This document shows, piece after piece, positions 45,598 to 55,372 of a stretch of 64,000 nucleotides of DNA. The notes below the pieces were generated by a model. The model saw nothing but the letters and a program-made list of their open reading frames with translations, ran no database searches and was not told the DNA's origin. Source of the stretch: Gavia stellata (taxonomy: Eukaryota > Chordata > Aves > Gaviiformes > Gaviidae); the NCBI RefSeq assembly GCF_030936135.1, contig NC_082613.1, positions 558,001 to 622,000 on the forward strand, given 5' to 3'. Position numbers and translations under genes: made by a program. Position 1 is the first letter of the stretch. Every line of letters begins with the position of its first letter.

Positions 45598-48120
45598 CTA
45601 GGCTGTGCGGGGAAGAGATGGATAAGGCGGTCAGTGCAGGGAGGGTGCTCCTGCGCCGAGGGATGGGGGGCCCTGAGGTACCCCCACCCAGGGCCCCCCT
45701 CAGTCCCTGCCAGGCTGGACCCACTGCAGGGGCGAGAGCCGGCGGTGCCCCGGGCTGCTGGGACCCAGGCGGTGGCAGCCTGGGGGGGCCTTACCCCACA
45801 GCGGGGGGACGCATGCTCGGCCGCAGCCCCGCAGGCAGCACTTCTGGCCAGGGGGGCAATCCTTGTCCTGCAGGCACAGGAGGAGGCACTCCGCCACCCG
45901 GTCACCATCAGCCGCGGGGGGACAGAGCCCGGGCCGCGCTGGCACATGCGGAGAGAGGGAGGGGTGAGGGGCTCACCTCCCGCGGGCAGGGCACCTCTCT
46001 GGGGTGGGGGAGCTGCCCTGCCCGCAGGGGCTGAGCCCCTCACCCGGCTCCTGCCCCATGGGGACAGCAGCTGGGTCCCCACGCTCCCATCGCCACCTGG
46101 GTGGGTCATGGCAAGGGGCAGCCCCTGGGGAGGGCGGGTACAGCCAAGTGGGTGTTGGCCCTGCCTGGGGGGGCTCAGCCTGGGACAGGGCAGGGAGGGG
46201 ATGCGGGGGGTCTCAGCCCCACAGGGCACCGGTGGCTTTACCCTCAGTGGGTGGTTTGCAGATGCGGCCGCAACCGGTGGTGCAGCACTTGGCAGACCCG
46301 GGGCAGTCGCCGTCGGTGTCACACAGCTCCAGGCAGGGTCCCAGCGAGCCCCGCAGCACCACAGGGCAAGCGCCAGGCTTCGCTGCAGCACGGCGGCTCC
46401 CTGGTGACGACAGGGATGGCAGCTGTGCCGGGACCCTGCTTCCCCCAGCCCTGCTCCTGGCACGGCCTCGGTCTCCATCCTGCCCCCATCCTGCACTCAT
46501 CCTGCACCCCCTCCCACCCAAGTCCTGCCTCCCGTCCTGCCCCCATCCTCCCTCCCAGAGCCCCGTGCTGCCCTCAGCCACCAGCCTCACACCCACACCA
46601 GTCTGACCCAGTGAGACCAGTCACTGCTCAATATGGGATGCCAGCTGGCAGCTGGAGGGGTGAGGGACAACCCTGGCTGCAGTCCTTGCCAGCACCCAGC
46701 CCACGTGGGGTGCAGGATGGGGGTGTCAGGAGGGGGTGCAGGATGGGGTGCAGCCCCGTGCGTGCTTGGGGCCATCGCCCACCCATCATGGAAGAGCTGG
46801 TCACGGGGACCCCTTCCCGCAGTGTCCCGAGGGCCTGCTCCTGCCCAGGGGCTCACAAGGGCTGGGGCTGTGCCCGGGGTGGGTGTGCGGCACTGGGAGC
46901 CACAGCCGGCGGCACACGCTCCCCAGGGCCTGGACGGCTGCCACCGGCTGCACACTTGACTGGGTGCGGCCGCTGGGGCTTGTCTGGCGGCACAGTCGGG
47001 CACACGCCGGGCTTTGCGGCGGAGGAGGAGCCGTGCTACCACCAGTGCGGCTGCGGCGTGGATGCGGGGCGGATGTGGGAGGGATGCAGGGCGGCCGCAG
47101 GGCAGACGTGGGGCAGCCATGGGCAGTGCCAGGGGTGCACACACTTGGGTGGAGGGATGTGGGTCTGGTGAGACCCAGCCCTGGGGGCAGCGGAGCCTGT
47201 GGGCGCCCAGTCCCGGGAGGAGGGATGGCGGGGCTGTACCTGTGTCCGGGGGGCTGCAGGCCAGCCCGCAGCCGGAGAAGCAGCATTTGTGGTCCCCGGG
47301 GCAGTCCCGGTCATCGGCGCAGCGGTTGGGGCAGGCAGCAGTGCTCCTCTGGGCGCGCTTCCGTGGGCAGAGGCTGGGTTTGGCTGGAGGGGTGGGGAGG
47401 CTGCAGCCGGCCTGGCCCCACAGTGCCTGTGGCTGCCCCACAGAGCGATGGGGGGGCTGTGGACCCGTAGGGCTGTCCCATGGCATCCTCAGCCCGGCAT
47501 GGGGACTCCCAGGCTGCCTTACCTGGCTCGGCGCGTACGCAGCGGGCACAGCAGCCATGGGCGCAGCACTTCTCCCCCGGGCTGCACGTGGTGTCATTGT
47601 GGCAGCTCGTCCTGCAGCTTGCCCCGCTGGCGCTGCCGGCGCGGGGGCAGTAGCCCGGGCTCTCTGCAGAGGAGATGCTCCTTGCCGCCGGGTGCCCAGG
47701 GAGCGGGGCTCGCACCAGGGGCACCCACCCCGGGCACCGGCACCCGCCCACATCCCACCCGTCGCCCGGTCTCCGCGCTGGCATCTCTCGGGGGGAGCCA
47801 GTGGTACCTGTGGTGGGGAGGAGGCAGGTCTTGACCTGCCCGCTCTGGCAGCACTTCTCGGCGCCGGGGCAGCCGTGGTCGGAGAGGCAGTACAGCCTGG
47901 GGGGGCGTGGGGCTCTGCTCCCCGCCGCTGGGCACTCGCCCGCTTTGCCGGGGGCAGGCAGGGCAGCGGGGGGCCAGCGTCCCCGTGGGGCCCGGCGTGG
48001 TGCCGGGGTGACCGCGGGGGCAGCGCCTTGGTCCCCGGTGTGGTTCTGGTGGGCCAGGGTGGGCGGCAGCTCCACAAATAGTGCCAGGAGCATCAGGAGG
48101 AGGGTGCGCTCCCAGGGCAT
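45598..48120 (-). CDS. Secreted protein with five WAP modules and one dead WAP exon
   Basis: Minus-strand exons 47808-48120, 47523-47663, 47240-47383, 46242-46382, 45795-45938 and a 5-nt end 45598-45602 join to 295 residues. Exon 1 is unusual: signal peptide MPWERTLLLMLLALFVELPP, a 30-residue Pro/Arg/Ala linker and the first WAP module are in one uninterrupted frame. In the relatives an intron separates signal and WAP. Module 1 (GECP..KCCQSGQVKTC) has six cysteines, module 2 has nine, and modules 3-5 have eight. Between modules 3 and 4 lies a WAP remnant at 46.87-47.02 kb without usable splice sites. Because every exon is phase 1, skipping it keeps frame. The last codon choice is weakly supported. 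Confidence 0.75.
46868..47022 (-). pseudogene. Dead WAP exon inside the five-WAP gene
   Basis: On the minus strand one frame reads AKPGVCPTVPPDKP, a clear WAP start. Another frame, off by one register, reads ACAAGCGSQCRTPTPG, a clear WAP end. The expected acceptor AG just before AKPG reads CG, and the donor GT after TPG reads GC in a poor context. The exon therefore appears to have lost reading frame, acceptor and donor while neighbours stayed intact. Confidence 0.6.
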
Positions 48121-48165
48121 CGTGCTGCTGTTGGGGGGCCGTGCTGCTGGGCCTGCCGGCCGGGA

Positions 48166-48171
48166 TTTAAA
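48166..48171 (-). promoter_or_regulatory. TTTAAA core box of the five-WAP gene
   Basis: TTTAAA, 46 bp upstream of the start codon on the minus strand. Confidence 0.5.
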
Positions 48172-49451
48172 CCCTCCTGGGGCGGGGGCTGGCCGAACCG
48201 GGCTGCTTCTTCCCACGGCAGCACCGTATCGAGACCGTGGGAGTGCCAGGCACAAACAATCCAGCTCGGGGGAGACTCCTGGGGCAGCGCTGGGCTCGAG
48301 GCCCGTGGCTGACGCATCCTCCGCAGTGCGGCCTTTCCAGGTCACCAGTGACCCGCAAGCAGCTGGGCTGGGGGGACAGGCAGTGCTCCGGGAGCCCCAC
48401 TGCCTGCGCTCCCCGACGGCGAGCAGGGATGGGACAGAGGGGAGCAGTGTCCTGTCCCTGGTCCTCAGCGTCCACCCGGTCCTGCCCGGGAGCGTCACCG
48501 GTTGCCTGCCGGCACACACGGAGTGGGAAGCGCTGCTGCGGAGAGCCGTAGTGCTGAGCCAGGGCGCACCAGCCTGCACCCGCACTGCATGGAGAAGGGG
48601 AACAGGCACCGGGGACCGGGCACCGGGCTGTGCTGGGCAGGGTGCAGGGCTCACTCTACCTGGGGGGACAGCTGTGCTCTGTCCCCTGCAAAGGTGGGGG
48701 CCCTGGGGGTGCCGGCCCCTTGAAGGCACGTGGGACTGCTTGCTCTGGTCCTGGGGGCTGGGGGTGGGAGTGGGGCAGATGTAGGAGGGCCGGGGCGCCA
48801 GGAGCCCTGCGGGGAGCAGGAGGTGCCAGGGAGAGTGGGGCAGGAGCAAGAGTGGGGCCCAGCTCTGAGCAGGCAGAGGGGGGACGGGGCAGGGGCAGGC
48901 ATGGGGCAGTCATGGGGCAGGGGCATATGGGCTTCACTGCCCACGGCCCCTTCGGGCTCCTACCGTGGGTGACGTGCCACTGCTGGGCTGGGAGCGCGTG
49001 GGGCAGGAGGGCACTTGGGTGATGCTTGTGCAACGGCACATGCCAGCAGCCTCCCCGTCCCCTGGCCGTTGCAGAGCAGAGAGCAGCTCTGCTCCCATGG
49101 GACATGGATGCTGCTGTGCTGCGATGGTCCCACCCTGAGCACATCTGGGCAAAGGTGGAGGAGCCGGTGTGCCAGGGAAGTCCAGGCCATGGGGCCATGG
49201 GGCAGCCCGAGCCATGGGGTCATGGGGCAGCCTCGGGCAGGGGCACAGGCTTGGGACCCTTAGAGACACAGTGCATCCCGTCGGTGCCAGCACTTGTCAT
49301 GTGCAGCCCTTCGAGGTGGCCCCAGCACCGGCATCAGTGCTCAGCGGCAGCTGTGGTGGGCAGGATGCAGCTGGGAGCGGGCAGAGTGGCTGCCCAGCCG
49401 GGAGCGCAGCGGGACGGAGAGGCGGCCACCAGCGTGGCAGGGAGAGGCTGC
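48172..49451. other. Spacer between the five-WAP gene and WFDC2
   Basis: About 1.3 kb, no recognised exon. Short GGGGCAGGGGCA-type repeats occur near 48.88-48.93 kb and ATGGGGC-type repeats near 49.19-49.24 kb. Confidence 0.5.
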
Positions 49452-49457
49452 TTTATT
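49452..49457 (-). terminator. WFDC2 poly(A) signal
   Basis: TTTATT (AATAAA on the transcript), 284 bp beyond the WFDC2 stop codon. Confidence 0.65.
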
Positions 49458-49740
49458 GGTGAGAGTGTGGGGGGCTGCGGCGCACCCCAAGAAGGGGACC
49501 CCGGAGAGGAAGCTGAGGCTGAAGGCTCCAAGCTGGGAGCACGGCCAGGCCAGGGGGGACAGTGTGGGGCCGGGGCCTGGGCGTGCGGGACTCATGTCGG
49601 GCAGCAGCTTCCCTGTGGCCGGGCTGGCAGGAGGTGGCTGCGCCTGCAAAGGGAGCAGAGGGCAGTGAGCGGGACAGGCGTGCGGGTGCTGCGCCGCGGG
49701 TGCTGCGGGATCCCCGGGGTCGGCGGGTGCCCGACTGACC

Positions 49741-51469
49741 TCAGTGGAGGGGCGTCACGCAGGAGACCTTGCCACAGCCGTTCCTGCAGCACTTCTGGCT
49801 CCCGGAGCAGTTGGAGTCTGTCTTGCACTGGTTCGTGCAGACGCCCAGCATGGGGATCCCCGGACTGACGGGCGGGCAGGTGCCGGGCTTCTCTGCAAAG
49901 GCGAAGGGACATGGCCTGAGACCCGTCAGCCCCGGCACAAGGGGCAGGGCCGGCTCTGCAGCTCCCGGAGCCGCAGGCATGGCCCTGGCCCCTGGCTTCT
50001 GTGGAGGAGGGACCCCTGTGCCGGCTGGCGGCTCCCCCACCCCACGGCTCTGCCCATTGGCACTCCCGCCAGCCTGATCCGATGGGGACATGTTGGGGAG
50101 GCCACATGGCATGGTGGTCCCCCGTGGTCCCTGTGCTCAGCCTCCCACTCAGGGGTGCATGGCCGGCACAGGACACGCAGCCACGGCCCCAGTGGCAGCC
50201 TCAGCCCCACTTTTCCCCAGAGCTGCCGTGGACAGCCCCGGCTGTGCGCTTGTGGCGCATGGGCTCAGCTCAGGCCTTGGTGCGGGGCACGTGCCCCCCA
50301 GGCAGCCTGTGCCCGGGCTGTGGGGGGTCCTGCCCTGCTGTCCGGGCCCCTGCCCTGCTCTCCGGCTGCCTGCTGCTGTCTGCCGCCAGCACTGGGCTCC
50401 TGGCTCGGCACTGTGCCGTCCTCCACTGCGGCACAGCCAGGCCAGCTCTGTCCTTGCAGGCGGCGATGGAGGTACGGGACCCTCTGTTGCAGATCCACGT
50501 GTTTGCGGCTGGAGATCCCAAATCCTGCGCCCATCTACTGGGGCTGCTCTGCAGCAGGACTGGCATGGTGAGTGTACTCAGCCAGGTGGCTGTGGGGCCG
50601 TGTCGGGCGCAGGGCTGGGGATGACGCTGTTGGGAGACTCTTCCCAGGCACGGGGTCGGGCCCTCTGCACCCGCCCCAGCGTCATTTGGAGGCATCTGCT
50701 CAACCCTCATGTCACTGGGAGGAGGAAGGGGTGAGCGCAGCCCTGGTGAGCCCGGGCCGAGGGTGCACCGTGCCAGGAGGCCACCCCGCGGGAGCACACC
50801 CTGACACCGCCGGCCTCCCCACGCAGCCCCTGATAACCGTGCTGCAGCCAGACGCGCAAGGGGCCCACGGCTGCTACCACGCCCTGGAGCACCGGTGCCG
50901 TTGGCTGGGATGGGCTGTCAGCTCGCGGCAGCGCGGCCGGCTCCGGGCAGTGGGGCCAGGAGCAGGAGGGAGCGTTACCGTCGGGCTTCTGGCAGGCCTT
51001 GCCGCAGGCCGCCGGGCAGCACTTGAGGGTGCTCTCGCAGTCGCCATCGGACTGGCACCCCACCGTGCAGTTCACTGCTTCCGTCGCTGGGTCCGGGCAC
51101 ACACCGGCTTTCACTGCAAGGCAAAGGCGGAGGGCGTGGGTGGGCGCTGGGGCTGCCGGCTCCGCGGCAAGGCGAGGGCTGCCGTCCCAAGGCGGGAGAT
51201 GCTGCCGCCAGCCCCAGGGCGGGGTCCAGGGATGCTGCTGAGCCCAACCGCGCCAGGCACCGGCTGGCTCTCGGCCCCGGCCCCCAGCCCGGCAGGCCCT
51301 GGGGCTGGGAGTGATGCTGGCTGCTCGCCCGGGGTGTGCCGAGCCGTGCCGTTCCGTGCTGTGCCGTGCGCTCATACTCACTGGTGACATTCTGGGCGGA
51401 TGCTGGAGGCAGCTCTGCCCAGAGAGCCAGGAGCCCCGCCAGGACGAGCACGCTGTGGGCCTTGGGCAT
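49741..51469 (-). CDS. WFDC2: WAP four-disulfide core domain protein 2 (HE4)
   Basis: Three coding exons, 51382-51469, 50979-51113 and 49741-49892, give 124 residues, the length of human WFDC2. The signal peptide is [20 protein letters not shown]. The first WAP module reads [15 protein letters not shown]...[11 protein letters not shown]. The second reads [16 protein letters not shown] and ends [17 protein letters not shown], almost identical to the human end [17 protein letters not shown]. Both have eight cysteines. WFDC2 is a secreted epithelial protein with reported antiprotease and antibacterial roles. The AT-rich box GTTAAA lies 45 bp upstream. One N-glycosylation site follows the signal peptide (NVT) and another lies in module 1 (NCT). 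Confidence 0.92.
50466..50947 (+). CDS. Doubtful plus-strand exon pair inside the WFDC2 intron
   Basis: After CCTTGCAG a frame opens with ATG at 50466, reading [20 protein letters not shown], and reaches a GTGAGT donor at 50568. A second segment after CACGCAG (50827) continues in phase with [20 protein letters not shown]. Splice signals are good but the protein matches nothing I know, and the second frame runs on antisense to the WFDC2 exon. It could be an accident of GC-rich DNA. Confidence 0.18.
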
Positions 51470-51513
51470 GGTGCGGGAGACGGCGCTGCGCGTGCGGGGC
51501 CGCCCGGCCGGCC

Positions 51514-51519
51514 TTTAAC
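51514..51519 (-). promoter_or_regulatory. GTTAAA core box of WFDC2
   Basis: TTTAAC on the plus strand, 45 bp upstream of the WFDC2 start. Confidence 0.45.
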
Positions 51520-54500
51520 TCCTCTCCAGGTGGGGCTGGTGGGTGGGAGGGCTCGGTCTTCCGGGTGGCTCCCAAGGGCCGGGCAGGGCCAGGCTCCCCC
51601 TTCGCGCTTGCACAACCCTAGTATCAGGTATCTGCCGCTTCTGGCTGCCGACCAGGGAGGGGGAGCCTCGAGGAGACCGGGCGGCCACGCCGAAAACTTG
51701 CCCGGCAGGAACAGCAGCCAAGCGCCACAAGCCATGGCCCCTGTGCGCCGCACACGGGACCCCGGCTGGCCCCGGCCCCCGAGGCAGCTGGGGCGCAGGG
51801 CTGTCGCGGCCCCGTGCGGGGCTCGGTTGCTGGAGGTCGTGGGCATGCGGCTGGTACCGCCAGCGGGGAGCACGGCAGGCATGGGTGTGCCAGGGACGGG
51901 GCACGATCCATCCCGGCCACGTCCCCAGCCATGGCTGCAAGCTCAAACGGAGCCCCCGGCCTGAGCCGCTGGTGCCCAGAGGCCGGGATCAGCCGGCGGT
52001 GCAGCCAAGAGCTGCGGCTCGACTGCAGCTGCCGCTCACCCGGCTTCTGCTCCAGCCACTTGTTCTCCTCCAGCTTTTGCTCCTCGACTGAAGGGCCCTC
52101 CAGGCTGCCTGCGCCTCCGGGCAGGCGCCCGCCCCGGGGCTCCCCCACGCCTCCCTGGCAGCCTCGGGAGCTCCTTCTGCCTGGCTGCAGCCTCATCCCG
52201 TGGCCCCCGCTGTCCTCACAGCCTCCAACAGCCACGGGGATGTGGCCCGGACCAGCCGGCAGCGCTGGTCGGGCGAGTGGCCAGTGGGGAGCAAGTCACC
52301 GGCATGCTCCGGCTGCGCGCCCAGTGCTCCGGGGCATGGTGGTGCCGGGGGCCATACAACTCCAGACCCCCTCGGCCTGGCGGCTGTCCGGGATGCCCCT
52401 CCCGCGGCACGGGCACTGCCCTCCGGCAGGCCAGGATGCTTTGCGGCGCCTGGCAGCAGCGAGCTGGGGTTTGTTTGGATAGGCCCAGCTAGCCAAGCAG
52501 CTCAGATCCCCGGCCCAGTGGCTGCCCTGCTCCCATAAGTGTTTGCCGCTCCGTCAGTTCCCGTCTCCTCCACAGGCACTGTTGGCAGTGGCTTCAATTC
52601 CTCCAGGGCTGCTGACGGAAGGGGAGCAGCCCAGCACTGCGCTGGGGAGGCCCCGAGGACACCAGCCCCTTTGCTCGCGGCTCCCGATTTTGGCTCAACA
52701 CGTTGGGTCGTTCGGTTGCCATCGCGACATGGGTCCCTGTGCGCAGTGCCGGTGCTGCCTGGCTGGGGGGCACGGGCTGGGCCCCTCTGCTGGGAGGCAA
52801 TCCCAAAGCATCCCGGCTCTCTGGGCCCCATCCTGGGCACGGTCGCAGGCTGAGCCTCTCCTGTGTGGGGAGGAGGGTGAAACCTGCCCCGTCTCCAGTG
52901 ATGATGTGCCCTCATCGCTGGCAGAGGCTCCAGGGGCAGCCCCAGCTCTGGGCTGGAGCATCCCGCAGCCCTGTGTGGTCCAAGGGTATGTGGGGCAGGG
53001 GACACGGTCCCTGCCCCGTGTCATGAGCTGGTGTCCGCTCTGCCAGGGTCTGTCTCCAGGTAATTTAACCCCACAGTCAACAATGCAGCACGGAGTGGAG
53101 CGGCAGTAAATCAGTAACTGTTTGCCTTTGCCTGCGGTCCCCTCCCCGGCGCGGGTGTTTATGCAGTAACAGGAGCCGGCACGGATGGCCCAGCTGCCTG
53201 CCCAGCTGCTGCTCCGCGCTTCACCGCCGTCGGCAGTGGGACAGTGGGAGCCGACACGTGGGGACAGGGGACAGGCACGGGGCGGTGGGGAGAGTGGCAG
53301 GGCAGTCCTTGTCCCTGCACCCTCTGGGCTGGGGTGCGCAGCGGCTGGGTGCCGGGGAGCTGCCAGTGAGACTGCCAGGACGTGGCCACGCTCAGGCTGC
53401 CCAGGATGCTCCTGCTTTGCCTGTGTGGCCGGCCCCACTGGGGACAGGACTTCAGGGAACTGGGTTGGACTAGTGTTTCTAGTCCAGGGCTAATGCCAGG
53501 ACTCCCTGAATAAAGACGGCTGTGTTGCAGCCCGGTGGCCCCCGTGCCAGGGCCGGGGCACGCTGCTCCGGCAGCCAGGGCAGGGTGGGGGTGATAGCGT
53601 GGCCGCTGCAGTCATGAGCGTTGGCTGGGTGGTGTGAGCACTGCCCTCCAGGATGGAGGCGAGGGACCTGTGCTGTCCCTGCCTGTGCAGCGCAGGGACA
53701 GAGCCCACCCGGACCCAGCGGCAGCTTTCCTGGAGCAGCAGTGCTGCTGCCGGTCTGACGCTGCCCACCCAGCAGTCCTGTCCCCGCTGCCAGGGCAGGG
53801 GGCTGCCCCGGTGTCCCGCCGTGACTGAGCTGCTGCTCCTGTGCCGGCGCTGCCAGCGGCGCTTGCCTTTGAGAGTTATTGCCCTGGTCTGACCCTGTAA
53901 TAGTTCTGCCCCAGCGTGTGGGATGTCCTTGGTGCTGGTGGTGAACAGCCGGAGCTGGGAGGCTGTGAGCGTGGATGCCAGCAGCCGGGCTGCACCGGAG
54001 CAGCTGGACGGGAGCAGGCGGGAGCCGACGGAAGCCCAGAAACAGGCTTGTGGCAGGAGACAAGGGGGAAACCGAGGAGGAAGGCGAGAGCTGCGGGGAG
54101 CAGTGTGGGTGTCGGTGGGTTTGCCCAAGGTTATGCCTTGGCCCTGGCATGCCCGGCAGGCTGCCGAGCGGCTGATCCAGCTGGAGCTGCCCCCAGCCAG
54201 CCGGAGCAGCTAGAGGGGGACTGAACATGCTGCTGGCAGAGCCAGCAGCCCTGCCAGGCTCCAGCCCGTGCAGTCGGTATCGCTTTTCCAGGAGACAGAA
54301 ATGCTTTGGCTCCCGATCCCAATGTGTGGCATTTGGGATGCTGCTGTCCCCGCTCCGGCTCTGCCAGGTGCTTCCTCGACAGAGGCCGAGAATGGCTGTG
54401 GGGAGCGTGGGGGTCTGCCAGCATGGCTGCAGGCAGCTGTCCCTGTGCCAAGGCATGTCCCAGGGGAGGATCCTGGCTGAGGACGCGGGATCAGCAGCCC

Positions 54501-55235
54501 CAAGCCCAACCCCAAAGGCTTTTCCCTGCAGCATCCCTGGGTGGCAGTGCCCGCTGCCACTGAGTCCGGTCACACTGGCTCTGCCCAAGCCCCGCGGGTG
54601 ACCGTGGCTCCTTCATGGCAGCAGGGAAGGTGCTGGAGTCACGTCTGCGTCTCCCTGCCCGCTGAGGGAGGGCGGTCAATGATTAAAAGGGGAGCATTGC
54701 TGGGCCAGGCAAGGTGCCCCTGGGAGGCTAGCCAGCCTCCTGCTGACAGCACGGAGTGGGAAAAGCAGGGGACAGTGATAGAGAGGGAAGCCCCTTGCTC
54801 TAGGAGACATCGGGCCCCGGCAGACAGCAGCTCAGGGTCCCCGTGCTGTGTGCACGGGCTGACGCGTGGGGAATTATCTGACCCCTTTGGGGCCCAGTCG
54901 TGCAACCAGCTGGCAGCCAAAGGCTGGTGCACCCCATGGGCAGGAGGGCTCCTGCCGCACTGCTGTGTCCTGCTGCTGCCACCAAGTCCCCCCGCCTGCC
55001 CGCGCTGCCTGCACGGCGCAGACCTCGGCAGCCCCTCTCCACGCTGCAGAGCCAGAGCCTCACGGCTCGGTGGTGCTGCGTGAGGTGCCCCAGAGCCGGG
55101 GAAGCGCCTGGCTCTGTGCTGGTGAGATCGGTCTTAGCTGCTCGTCCCATGCAGGACCCCCAGCCCAAGACAGTCCCACAACGCCCCGAGAGCCGGGGGG
55201 ATGCAGCCACCCCCTACCCTCCCTTGAGCACTCAC
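51520..55235. other. Long spacer between WFDC2 and the orphan signal exon
   Basis: About 3.7 kb with no domain-bearing exon. An isolated AATAAA at 53509-53514 on the plus strand may end an unknown transcript. A minus-strand frame near 52.03-52.19 kb ends at a good GTGAGC donor but is not recognised. Confidence 0.45.
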
Positions 55236-55320
55236 CCGTGTCCCTGGCAGCTGCGGCAGCCGGCTGCAGCTGGGCACACAGGGCAAAGATGCCTACGAGC
55301 AAAATGCCAGCGGTCTTCAT
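55236..55320 (-). CDS. Orphan WFDC-type signal-peptide exon
   Basis: An ATG at 55320 opens MKTAGILLVGIFALCAQLQP and continues AAAAARDT to a GTGAGT donor in phase 1. An ATATAAA box lies 46 bp upstream (55366-55372). Promoter, signal peptide and phase all match the WFDC genes. No WAP or Kunitz exon follows on this strand before WFDC2. One weak possibility is a segment near 54.81-55.02 kb with four cysteines (MGCTSLW.., SCCLPGPDVS). The exon is either the remnant of a lost WFDC gene or the start of a secreted peptide with an unrecognised mature part. Confidence 0.45.
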
Positions 55321-55365
55321 GGTGCTCCTGGCGGGTGGCGGATGGCTAGCGTGGGTCGGCAGGGG

Positions 55366-55372
55366 TTTATAT
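55366..55372 (-). promoter_or_regulatory. ATATAAA box of the orphan signal exon
   Basis: TTTATAT on the plus strand, the best TATA match in the cluster, 46 bp upstream of the ATG. Confidence 0.5.
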
